Positions 22,024 to 32,356 of a DNA stretch of 64,000 bases are shown here, piece after piece. The stretch is from the NCBI GenBank assembly GCA_034769895.1, contig CM068373.1:280643158-280707157 (forward strand), given 5' to 3'. The notes under the pieces were generated by a model that made no database searches, had not been told where the DNA came from, and saw only the letters and a program-made list of their open reading frames with translations. Made by a program: the position numbers and the translations under genes. Position 1 is the stretch's first letter. Every line of letters starts with the position of its first letter. The DNA comes from Magicicada septendecula. Lineage: Eukaryota > Arthropoda > Insecta > Hemiptera > Cicadidae.

Positions 22024-23039
22024 TTAACGCATTGAGACCTGCCCGCGTACGATGTCTACATGCTGCTGTGTCCTGAGCATTTTTGTAAAAGTTTCAGGTC
22101 TAATAAACAATTTGTCTCTTCACGTACATCCATTCTGTAATCAGTGCATTGAAGTACATGTCTTCTACTTTAAAGTGATATATATTTTGTTGTGGTGTTT
22201 TGTAGTTTACTTTTTTTATTAAGTTGAGGAAAGTACACTTCTTCACTTAAAAAAAAATCAGCTCGACTTAATTCTTGCACAGTACATTAATTTTAAACAC
22301 AGATTACAACTATACACAAAATTATTTTGTTCACACCTGAATATTGTTTTATCAAAAAATTTACTGAAGTAGTCAAAACAAAAACGTCTTATCAATTGAA
22401 GTGGTTAGGATATGACTCTCTTTCTCACACATGGGTAACAGCAGTTGTTCATCTAATTCACACTATAGACTTGAATTTTATATATGAAATTAACTTGTAT
22501 TCTTTATACATCTTTTGAATTTTTGATAATATCAACTAAAAACTGGAAAGTGTTAGTTATATCATTATCTTCACCCACATTATCTTCACAATGTCACTAT
22601 CATCAACACACATTACCACTAATTTCTGAGTATGAATTTAATTACTCAATGTCAAAGACGAGTGTTATGATTTCATTAACTTCTCCTGTAAGATAATTCC
22701 TGGAATACATTTTCAATAAAGAAAAATATAACAAAACACGACTATCTCACGCACAAGCTGTAGGTAAACAACAAAAATGGCTGCCCTCATCAAACACGTG
22801 TACATACCACAAACAGAAATATTTTTCCTTTGGTTTGTTCAAGTTCATGCTGTCCTCTACCGTTTAAATAGAGAACTAAAATATTCCATTACATGGAAAC
22901 AAAGCCTGTGGACATATAGGAGCCATCTTGTTTTATTTAAACTACGTCAAATTCAAGGACTTAACTGGTACATCCTTAGGATTCTGGTGCTTGTTTGATT
23001 TGGGTGTACTACGTATGTTCATAGGTCTCAGTGTATTAA
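22024..23039. mobile_element. TTAA-flanked MITE 3, in the zinc-finger intron
   Basis: TTAA at 22024-22027 and 23036-23039. Inverted ends are CGCATTGAGACCTGCC and, from the right, TACACTGAGACCTATG. 1,016 bp. It has no recognisable transposase and belongs to a different subfamily from MITEs 1, 2 and 4. Confidence 0.65.
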
Positions 23040-23541
23040 TATATTTAATACGTTGAGTTGCAAGCTCAAACCTGGGCTGTTGTGTTGCATACATTATTTT
23101 CTACATCCGTGTCTATTAGAAATATTTGGGCAGAGCGTATCTAGTGTAAACCTTTGGAGTGGGTACTTCACTTTGGTTTAATCTATTGGACAGTTTTCAA
23201 AGTAAAAGCAAGAGTTTATTGAGAACATTTGAACTTAATATAGAGTTTCTGTAAGTTAAAGTTTTTGGTAGCAAATTATTGTTTGAATAATGTACGTAAA
23301 TTATTGTTTATGTACATACATAATGTACATAATATATGCTCACTTTTTATAATTATTACATCACTGTAAAGTAGGTGGTATCACTTTATATTCAAGTAAA
23401 GTTGGCAAAACTCTTCATTTGTTATAACAAAATTCATCCAATAATGCACTGTGTGCAAACTGATGAATTCTGCATACTAGTGTGACTTTTCTTATGAATA
23501 AGACATCTGCTTGAAAATAATGTTGTGCAAATATTTTTCAG

Positions 23542-24975
23542 TGCATGTCAGACGGAAACAGCATTGGAACTAAACACACTAATGAAGGAGATATTTGTTA
23601 TAGACTGTATGGACAGAAAGATCATAACTCAAGTTTACTTAAAGCTAATTGTGATTCAGCAGGAATGTACAGATGTGATAATTGTCACAAAATCTTTAGA
23701 CACTTAAAAACGATGTCTCATCATGAATTATTGTGTAGTGGTTTAAATTCATACCAACCTGTCATTATCAGTAAGAATTATCAATGTGAAATATGTTCCA
23801 AATTTTTCTCAGAAAAGAGTAGCTTCTCAAATCATATGTCAGTTCACAGTGCAGTAAAGAATTATCAGTGTGAAGTCTGTTGCAAACTTTTCTCAAGAAA
23901 GGGTAATTTGTCAGCTCATATGTTAATTCACAGTGGCGTAAAGAATTATCAGTGTGAAATCTGTTACAAACATTTCACACAAAAGAGTAGTTTGTCAGTT
24001 CATATGTTAATTCACAGTGAAGTAAAGAAGTATCAGTGTGAAATCTGTTGCAAACGTTTCTCACTAAAGAGTTATCTATCAGCTCATATGTTAATTCACA
24101 GTGGAGTAAAGAACTATCAGTGTGAAATCTGTAACAAAAAGTTCACACGAAGCAGTGGTTTGTCAAGGCATTACTTATTTCACAGTGGGGTAAAGAAATA
24201 TCAGTGTGAAATATGTTCCAAAGTTTTCTCAGAAAAGAGTGGTTTGTCAAGTCATATGGTAACTCACAGTGGCATAAAGAGTTATCAGTGTAAAATCTGT
24301 TACAAACTTTTCACACTAAAAAATAATTTGTCGGCTCATATGTCAGTTCACAGTGAAGTAAAGAAGTATCAGTGTGAAATCTGTTGCAAACGTTTCTCAA
24401 AAAAGAGTTATTTGTCAGCTCATATGTTAATTCATAGCGGAGTAAAGTATCAGTGTGAAATCTGTAACAAAACGTTCACACTAAGCAGTAGTTTGTCAAG
24501 CCATTACTTATTCCACAGCGGAGTAAAGAATTATCAGTGTGAAATCTGTAACAAAAAGTTCACACGAAACAGTGGTTTGTCAAGGCATTACTTATTTCAC
24601 AGTGGGGTAAAGAATTATCAGTGTGAAATCTGTAAGAAAAAGTTCACACAAAGCCATGGTTTGTCAAAACACATGTCAAGACATAGTGGAACAAAGGATT
24701 ATCAGTGTGAAATCTGTTGCAAACGTTTCTCACAAAAGAGTTATTTGTCAGCTCATATTTTAATTCACAGTAGAATAAAGGATTATCAATGTGAAATCTG
24801 TAACAAAACGTTCACACGAGGTAGTGGGTTGTCAAGGCATTACTCAATTCACAGTGGCGTACAGAATTATATTCATGATGGTGTAAAGAAATATCAGTGT
24901 GACATATGTTCCAAATTTTTCTCAAGAGAAAGTAGCTTGTCAACTCATATGATGTCAATTCACAGTGGAGTATAG
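23542..24975 (+). CDS. C2H2 zinc-finger protein, 14-finger array (terminal exon)
   Basis: The acceptor tttttcag at 23541 fuses this exon in phase 0 to the exon ending at 20969; the first codons are TGC ATG. It encodes a degenerate N-terminal finger (YRCDNCHKIF...HHELLC, C2HC at about residues 42-65), then 14 fingers of the form YQCEIC-x3-F-x5-L-x2-H-x3-H from about residue 79. Linkers are HSGVKNYQ rather than the classical TGEKPY. The last finger has HMMSIH spacing. A short insert with IHDGVKK precedes it. The product is probably a nuclear DNA-binding protein. Fingers repeat in blocks of four: fingers 4, 8 and 12 are CCKRFS-x-KSYLSAH, and fingers 5, 9, 10 and 13 are NK(K/T)FT. This indicates segmental duplication. 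The stop is at 24973-24975. Effector domains beyond the acidic upstream exon are not visible. Confidence 0.85.
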   Translation, partial: CMSDGNSIGTKHTNEGDICYRLYGQKDHNSSLLKANCDSAGMYRCDNCHKIFRHLKTMSHHELLCSGLNSYQPVIISKNYQCEICSKFFSEKSSFSNHMSVHSAVKNYQCEVCCKLFSRKGNLSAHMLIHSGVKNYQCEICYKHFTQKSSLSVHMLIHSEVKKYQCEICCKRFSLKSYLSAHMLIHSGVKNYQCEICNKKFTRSSGLSRHYLFHSGVKKYQCEICSKVFSEKSGLSSHMVTHSGIKSYQCKICYKLFTLKNNLSAHMSVHSEVKKYQCEICCKRFSKKSYLSAHMLIHSGVKYQCEICNKTFTLSSSLSSHYLFHSGVKNYQCEICNKKFTRNSGLSRHYLFHSGVKNYQCEICKKKFTQSHGLSKHMSRHSGTKDYQCEICCKRFSQKSYLSAHILIHSRIKDYQCEICNKTFTRGSGLSRHYSIHSGVQNYIHDGVKKYQCDICSKFFSRESSLSTHMMSIHSGV

Positions 24976-25260
24976 AATTATCAGTTGGAAATGTGTGACA
25001 AACTGTTCTGTCAATATTATAGCTTGTCAAAGTCAAAGTGAGGCAAAAGATTATCAGTGTGAAATCTGTAATGAAGTGCTCATAAAACAAATCATTTGTC
25101 AAGTTGTATCGTTTATCAAAGTCAAATAAAAATTATTTAAAATCTTGTTCTCTTGTAGTAGTTCGTTAAGACAATTCAGTGTGGAATTGAGAAATATCAG
25201 TGCGGTATCTCTGAGATTTTACACAATTAAGCTCATAAAATAACTCACGTGGATGAAAGT
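24976..25260 (+). pseudogene. Decayed extra zinc fingers after the stop codon
   Basis: Past the stop, broken finger-like sequence continues: 'tatcagttggaaatgtgtga' (YQLEMC), 'tatcagtgtgaaatctgtaa' (YQCEIC) near 25052, and 'tatcagtgcggtatctctg' (YQCGIS) near 25195, each followed by degenerate remains. The ancestral array was longer, and its C-terminal fingers now lie in the presumed 3' UTR. Confidence 0.65.
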
Positions 25261-25452
25261 AATAGAGTGATGTGTAGAACCATACTACCTCTGATAAGGG
25301 GCATTTATCAAACCATACATTAATTGCTCAGTGAATTGTGATGTAATTCTTGCACAAAATATTTGCTACTTGGTGTTTTGTTAGTAAAGAAAGCAATGAA
25401 TACTTGATTAACACATCCAGATCCTTAAAATTCATTCCAAGTGTATATACCA

Positions 25453-25485
25453 AATAAATGCAATTGTTATGAAGATTGAAATAAA
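25453..25485 (+). promoter_or_regulatory. Candidate polyadenylation signals of the zinc-finger gene
   Basis: AATAAA occurs at 25453-25458 and 25480-25485, about 0.5 kb after the stop, in AT-rich DNA. Confidence 0.4.
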
Positions 25486-25599
25486 TTGTTAATCAACTTA
25501 GGGGTTCTTTGAAATTATCTTTTTACTCTTGCCTCAAGTTTCATACCTCTTCCCCACTTTTTAGTCAAACCCCTCACCCTCGACCCTTATTCCTACCTA

Positions 25600-26390
25600 C
25601 TACTCCCTTGCACGCACACACGTTTTCTTTTCCTCCTTTTTGAAGACAGATTTATTTGTATATAAACCCTTTTTATCTGCAAAGCGAACAAGTAACATTT
25701 TTGTTTCCAACAATGACGACCCTTTGTATAATGCTGCGTTGACTGTATGCACTTTGCCCGTGATATCATGTATTTGTAGATACTCAGTACGAGTTGCCTA
25801 CAGTAATTTGTCTTCCATTTTTGACCAAACAATTACCACATGCTCAGAAGCCGGTAGGTGAAAACTGTCTGGGTACTCTGGAATTTTACATATATCCTTG
25901 CTGATGTATAAGGAAAGATTCCAAGTATATCCCTGAAACATTTCATCACTCTGACACAAACAAAACAACTTTAGACCAAATCTGAAATGTTTGCCATTTA
26001 TATATATATTGTCGGAAATTAAGTTAACTAACATGACATGTGGAACTCGTCAACAGCAAAATTTTCTTGAGGATCAACAACTGTCCAACAGACTTGTCTC
26101 AAAAGGGGTGAGTACTGAGGGATTCTTGTCAGTGACTTCTTTACGGAATATTTGGGACTTAAAAAAAATGCAAGAATTTTAAAGATTGAAAGGAGGATAT
26201 TGCAACTCGTAACTTTTGAATTCAAAACTTAAGGCCAGTATAGAACGTGCTTATGACGAACAGTCTAACATTCCTGGCAGTTTACCAGCACCCATGAGAA
26301 ATAAATAAATACAGTTTGTCCATTTGAACAAGTTGGAAGTCCACACAATTTTATTAGTGCAGGCACAAGTAAGGGACAATATTTCAAAAA
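25600..26390 (-). pseudogene. piggyBac-like transposase relic, central part
   Basis: A minus-strand frame reads YINGKHFRFGLKLFCLCQ followed by SDEMFQGYTWNLSLYISK, matching the piggyBac-family block 'FRQYIPNKxxxFGIKLFxLC...Y(T)GK'; an adjacent frame even gives LNFRQYI. Downstream, ETKMLLV, KKGLYTNKSV and FKKEEK resemble the 'KTxxxGTLRxNRKGxP...KKGE' block. Several stops and frame changes mark it as dead. The N-terminal part lies beyond the inserted MITE, at 33813-34060. It is oriented opposite to the zinc-finger gene. Confidence 0.6.
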
Positions 26391-26805
26391 TTTACACTTT
26401 GAGTGCTGGATGTTTCAGCACGAAACTTCTATAGAGTGCCAGCTTCTGACACAGACTACTTCTATAGAGTGCCAGCCGTTTTTAATGTTTTTCAAAAAAT
26501 TCTTGTGAAACTGTAACAACATAGAAAAATGGTACTTACCTTGTTTTAAACATTGGGCCCTCCTCTTCACAATGAAATATAAAATTTTCTTGTTTTATAT
26601 AAATACTTTCAATGAAACTTTACTTTTTTATACACAAGTTTTATTTTAAAAAAATTGCCAAAACTGCTATAGCACATTTCACTGTTGAAACACAAACCAT
26701 AAGAAAATGTATCACTAATATTAGTTTGTATAATTTTTTTTTGAATGAAAAACTTTGAAGCATGGGTCTTTACACATAGCAACTGGGAATTTCAGTTTGT
26801 AGTTT

Positions 26806-28036
26806 TGTAACTTTATTTTTATTTATTTGTTATCTATTTTATTCAGATTACAACTCCCACTTACCTTTCAACTTGGATCTGGCCGGATCGAGTAGTGGCG
26901 GTACACCCATTTCGTTTGACGAACTATGACAGTACATAAAACGAACTAAGGTTTTGAAAGAAACTAACTCAATTTTTTGGAAGAGAAATTATTTTTGTTT
27001 AATAATCAAATAGTGCGATTTTATAACTTTGTTTTCCAAATAAATTGTCTTACATGTTTTTAAAGGTTGGGTAACTCTTGTTTATACATCTTATTTAATA
27101 GCCTTACATAATATTACTTACGTCTAAGAAGATAGCCCAGCTGCTCACACACTCTCACATATATTTATCTTAATTTATCAAAACACCCTTAACCAATATT
27201 AGATACACGAGCGAAATATTTATTCTTTACAAGTTCCCGTCTCATTTTATATGGCGCGAGGTCGACCAAACACGTGCCTTCCCGGTTACATTATTCGTTA
27301 TTAACTGCTTTTCAACGGCCACTGCACTGCACTCGTCTATAACATAGTCAATTCCTCGGGTCCCGGTCGGTATTAACGATATGATTGTGTTAGGCGTATT
27401 TAGAACACCACCGACCGGGGCCTAAACCAAACGGTCATTGTCTGTAGCGGTGTTGGCGTCCTGTTGACTGTATGGCTGTATATGTAACAGGTACAACTAC
27501 CTGTTCCTGCATGGAAGTTGTTCTTCCATGCCATGATGTTTTCGTCGTCGCTCCTTGTTCCTGCTGTCGTGTAACCATTTTATGCGTGGCATAGAGCTGG
27601 TATATGTGTGTGTCCAGAGGCCGATATTGGACTTGGTTCCGCTGATGTCACCAACAGTAGGCGGAGTTAATGCGACTTCCGTGAGGTCTTATAGAAGACG
27701 ACGAATATTTTTTTACACTCTGGCCATCTTGAGTTGTTTGTCAGAGCGTCACTTGGAGCGTGATTGAGCAGTTGCGTATGTGCGCTGCCACACACAGGTA
27801 TAAAGTTCGAAGAATTTTGTGGAGGTACAAATGCTCTGTCGCATTCCTCAACAACGACTGCGTCTTATTGCGTTGTTTCATTGTTCTGTTATACGGACTG
27901 CTATACTGACACATACGTTGCACAATACAATTACTTTGCAATGTTTTATAAAGCTCCCGACCGAAAACGAAATGAATAAAAATATATAAATGTCCCAAAC
28001 GGTTAAAATAAAACACCCAAAATTTGACCCGCTACA
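26806..28036 (-). repeat. 3' LTR of DDGG element 4
   Basis: On the minus strand it starts TGTAGCGGGTCAAATTTTGG at 28036 and ends ACA at 26806. It contains adjacent hairpins at 27487-27506 (AACAGGTA/TACCTGTT, loop CAAC) and 27509-27531 (GCATGGAAG/CTTCCATGC). The frames inside are duplicated in the other LTR and are not genes. Confidence 0.9.
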
Positions 28037-28277
28037 ATACCCCCTCGATGAGAATTCTGCTGTCCACAACAGAAGAAATCTCATCGATAAACCCCGAAGA
28101 GGACCGGTGAGGAACTAGTGCCACAACCCCCTTGTTCTTACTCTGCATGGGTACACGACCCCCCTGGCTCAGCGACCATTGACTCATCTGAACGAGATCA
28201 CTGGACTTCTCCGTAAGAGATCCCAACACCGAGAAATCGATCAGACTCGCACCACGGCACACCTCGCCTTCTAACAT
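28032..28277 (-). CDS. Candidate ORF2 tail of DDGG element 4 (81 codons)
   Basis: The minus-strand frame from 28277 runs through the polypurine tract and stops at the first bases of the LTR (TAG within TGTAGCGG). It contains SLIDFSVLGSL, EKSSDLVQMSQ, KGVVALVPHRSS and ends RILIEGVL. The matching DNA of element 5 (43216-43372) translates in broken frames to RLIGLMVL, EKSSKVMQV and SKGVVATYPS, which suggests former coding. In-frame stops precede the Met. It may be the remnant tail of a lost pol or env frame; I cannot name the family. Confidence 0.45.
   Translation of the reverse strand: MLEGEVCRGASLIDFSVLGSLTEKSSDLVQMSQWSLSQGGRVPMQSKNKGVVALVPHRSSSGFIDEISSVVDSRILIEGVL
28037..28086 (-). other. 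Polypurine tract with abutting stem-loop, element 4
   Basis: The minus-strand tract GAGGGGGTAT (28046-28037) touches the LTR. Directly before it is a stem-loop (28086-28046) with outer stem CGATGAGA / TCTCATCG and inner pairing TTCTG/CAGAA. Element 5 has the same layout with a changed but still paired base. Confidence 0.65.
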
Positions 28278-28389
28278 GCTACCCCCAAAATCCTCAATCC
28301 CTGGCTAAAATCATTCCAGCTCCTCCGCCGATATGGATCCCCTTTTTTGCAAGCTGGGCTGCCTTTAGCAGATACTGGGCTCACACACA

Positions 28390-30820
28390 TTAACATTACA
28401 TATTATCATAACACATTAAAATAAAAACTTCCTTTTAAAATTTATTATAAATTCAAAAAATTCAATATTCAAAAAAAAATCTTTTACCAAAAAATTCTCT
28501 TCCTCTTTTTTCTAATTTTTGTTTCAATGACTTAACCTAAACATTCCTATTAATACAAATACATCCTTACTCTAGCATGAGAACAATTTATAGCTTACCA
28601 ACATAAAGCAATACAATAAAAAAAACATCATTAATACATACACAACAAAATAATAATTATCTAACATATTCACTCGCTGGCAGGCGACAAATCAAGTTTT
28701 TTTTTTTCTTCAAAAAAAAATTTAAAATTTTCAAAATTTTAAAATTCAAAAAAAATTATTCATTAAATATTTATTAAATTTATTAAAATTATTCAAAGAT
28801 TAGTTTGAATTAATCAAACAAACAAATTAAAATTGAATTCCTACTCTACAAGCTTAGTATGTGTATGACCTCATCAGCTGATCGAAACTAGGTCAAGTAC
28901 AAAACCCTTGACCTACATATGTTATGTATGATTTCTGAAAACACTTTAAATATCTGTAATATCCTACCTTGAAATACAAAACATAATAACATAAAATATT
29001 TAAAACAAACAAAATATTAATATAATCAATCATCAACTTGACATTCAAATTATTTAAAACAAACAATTCTTAACTTTACATTATTTTCAAATTTTATCAA
29101 AATTCTGTCACTGGTTAAAAAAATAAACAATTGCATATTCTTTATCATGAATTCCTCTTTCTTCTCAACAATCTTACTTTAATATACTGTGGGTGATGTA
29201 AATTATTTATTCTCGTTTTTCTGTATTAGATTTCTATACATATATAAACTTTCTCCCCCTGACTCTAACATCACTCAACTCCCACTCCTATGACACCCAA
29301 CTCTATCAAAAATATCTACTAATCAGGACATTCTAAACCCCAACTTATCATTTAACACAATTCGCCGCCTTCTCTACATATATAAAACTCGCTAACCCTT
29401 TGTATATATAGGATACGTGTTTCCCCTACTCAAAAAACTCATTTCCCTTATTTGGCCCCTGGTCTTTACCTAAGGCGGCCCCTCCTCACTAAAATCTATT
29501 CTAATCCCGTCCCAACCCTTGTTGCGGACTCCCCAAGTACACTACCCCTAATACAAAATTGCCATCCCCAAAAATCTCAATCTCATTTCATTACTACAAA
29601 TACACAAAATAACCTCATTAACTATAAAAACAACCATATATCATTCAAAATCTACATAAAGTCTCCATTACCACTGTGTCAACATTAATATTTCTCAAAA
29701 TTCTGTTACATCACATCAACTCAAAAACAACATTGCAGCATAATCATCTCTACTATTTCACATTCAACTTTTAATTCAACTTGGACAGGTCTGCATGTCC
29801 CATAAAACATTTATCACCCACGAATTATCTTTTATTGATTGGCATAAATTGTTATTTTATTTCTCATATTCTTTTTGTCTTTACTTCAAAATGTCTGTAG
29901 TACACTAAACATTAATTATTTGTAACCTTTGCAAACCAATATACCAGTGACATGGTATTGTTGATCAGCTGATATCCTAACATAATTAAAACACCATGAA
30001 TACCTTTCAAAATTGAACAATTACATGTAATACACTATCAACACTTACTTCTATTATGTTGATTGCCTGCCAGGCGTCTAATGATTGGCTTAGAAAAAAA
30101 AATTATACACATAATAAAAATACATTTTATCAACAACTATATCTAACACACAACAATAAAATGATTGCACAAATAGCAATAAACCTGGATTATTAGCATA
30201 CATCAAACAAACAATTCTCTTTTAAATAATTTATATAAAAATTTATAAACATTATTATTTAAAATGTTTCATTACCTCTTTTTATTTATCACCATGATGA
30301 ATTTATCGTGTGTTGTAATCAGATTTTCAAAATTGCTTAAAATTTATTATTAACATATTTTTAATCATTATGTTCCACAAAATAAACCATTTAACATTTA
30401 TTTACTTATTAATTATTATTAAATCAAAATCTCACCAAACAATTTAAATTCATTATAAAATCCAAACACATAACATTCAATCACAATATCTAAACATCTC
30501 CACTTATTTAATTCAATTTATTATTAAAATTACATATTTCCATTATTATCAACATTCTATAAATCATTAACTATTGTCTTCATAATTATTTTGTTATTTA
30601 ATTAGAGTGCCAAAATATTAATAATATTATTATTATTAATACAACATTTTCTAAAACATATACACATTACATTTCACAATACACACAAATGAATTCAATA
30701 TTATTTACAAAATATACGTCAAAACTGTTCAAGTGTATCTCACTTCAGATGTCCAAATCAGCAAGGTCATTACCAGAAATTTATAAAATTCAAACAAGGT
30801 CTATACACTGATATTCCAGT
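28390..30820 (-). other. AT-rich non-coding internal region of element 4
   Basis: About 2.4 kb with no frame longer than chance. The post-stop motif GGTAATGACCTTGCTGATTT lies at about 30752-30772 on the minus strand, roughly 50 bp after the ORF1 stop. Confidence 0.6.
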
Positions 30821-32181
30821 TCAGCCACCATCGTCAAAAATTAATCTTGGTTCTAAATAACACTGTTGCTTTTTATTTACAAACAAATGGTTACTTTGTG
30901 TGTCATAACCAGAACAACCAAATTCACTCATTTTACCAGAATACTCATTAAACCAGTCTACGTTAAGTATTTTTGTTAAGTCTCCGTCATTACATTCATT
31001 CACTATCGGTCTAATTATTTTTTTCAAATCATTGTAATCATTATTATTCAAATATATTTCTAAGCCTTCTTTCCATTCATCATACTTTCTATTCAAATTA
31101 TACAATTCTGTTACATACCATTCTCTATTTACCTCTCTCTCTTCATAACACCACATCACACTCTCACAATTATTCCGGACAGAGGGTACACAATTACTCC
31201 ACAAAAATAAACACCTCAATTCATCTACCAATACGGGACTCTTGCCCTTCAACCACAACACTTGTGGACTCAATAAATCATCATAAACATCATAAATAAT
31301 AAAGGGAAAATTTGCCCTCTGTCCCCACTCTACCACAACATTATTTTTTCTCTCTCTCTCTCTAACTCACTGACACACATTAACATCTCATAATCACTAC
31401 CTTCCACCAGCTCATCAGTACTCTCATTCTTTATTTTTACCGTATCACTTTCTGATACCAATTCTTCAAATACATTATTATTCTCGTTATTATTAACATC
31501 ATTTTTATTTATTAACTCATTGCCTAACACAACACCGTCATTACAGCTTTCGTTTGTATTATTCTTACTCTGTTCTACTTTATTCGAACTAATTTTTGTC
31601 ATTTCATTGGCATTTCCAAGACATACACTCTTGTCTTGTATGTTATTTATCAACTCGTCAAATTTTATATTTATTTTTTGCTGAAGCTGAATATTCTGTT
31701 GTTCACATTTTCTTCTCTGTTCATCTAATTTATTGTTGAAATCACTTTTCATTTTATTTAAAATTATTTCGTTACCATCAAAACGTTTATTTATTGCATT
31801 GAAATTACTATTCATATTGTTCAAAATTATATCATTATCATTAAAACGACTATTCATTACATTAAATTTGGTCTCAAAATTATTATTCATTCTTTTGAAT
31901 TGACTGAGCATAATGCTCATCATATTTGTTTCCTCTGATTGTTTACTTTTATTAATTGAAACGGGGGTCAATTGAATCCCCGAATCAATGTCTGTTTCAT
32001 TTACTTGTGGTTGAGACGCAATCGGCGTGGAATGAGCTATTACATTACTGCCGACAGCTGTTTCTGTAACAGTACCCGTCTCCCCCCTCAATATACCACT
32101 TTCCTCCAGCAATTGCGACTCAAGGCCACTTTCACTCATAATTGAATTTACTATACTGCTCTTTTCTGTGTTTTCAGACAT
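30821..32181 (-). pseudogene. DDGG-family ORF1, copy 4, one frameshift
   Basis: Starts ATG at 32181. The first 283-codon frame holds SGIQLTP (about residues 65-72), a coiled-coil-like centre (FDGNEIILNKMKSDF, KINIKFDELINNI) and MCVSELERERE. It goes out of frame in a (TC)n/(GA)n run near 31345. The second frame (31336-30821) continues VEWGQRANFPFIIY, KGKSPVLVDEL, WCYEERE, YDEWKE and ends RLIFDDGG, stop. One slippage indel in the dinucleotide run explains the break, so the parent copy was probably intact or this is an assembly error. It is most similar to copy 1. Confidence 0.8.
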
Positions 32182-32336
32182 TTTTTATTTAATCTATTTT
32201 GTCTTACGTAACAACTACCAATGATCAGTCTTTTTTCAAAACTGATATTACAACATCAATTTACTTTCTCCACCGTATTCCGTTCAATGTACTGTCACAT
32301 GTAGGCCGTTGTAATAACTTTTTTGTTATCTAAAAT

Positions 32337-32356
32337 CCTGGTCACGCGGCAACAAT
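32337..32356 (-). other. Primer-binding region of element 4
   Basis: Next to the inner LTR edge the minus strand reads ATTGTTGCCGCGTGACCAGG. It resembles arginine-tRNA-type sites (CCGTGACAGGAT in known insect elements) but lacks the TGG start, so it may have mutated. Confidence 0.4.

Noticed and set aside
24812-25102. 96-codon minus-strand frame at the end of the zinc-finger exon
   Set aside because: Antisense of repeated zinc-finger DNA; no independent signal.
27555-28016. Frames of 70-91 codons inside the LTR of element 4, repeated at 33108-33569
   Set aside because: Identical because the LTRs are identical; the related solo LTR does not preserve the frames.
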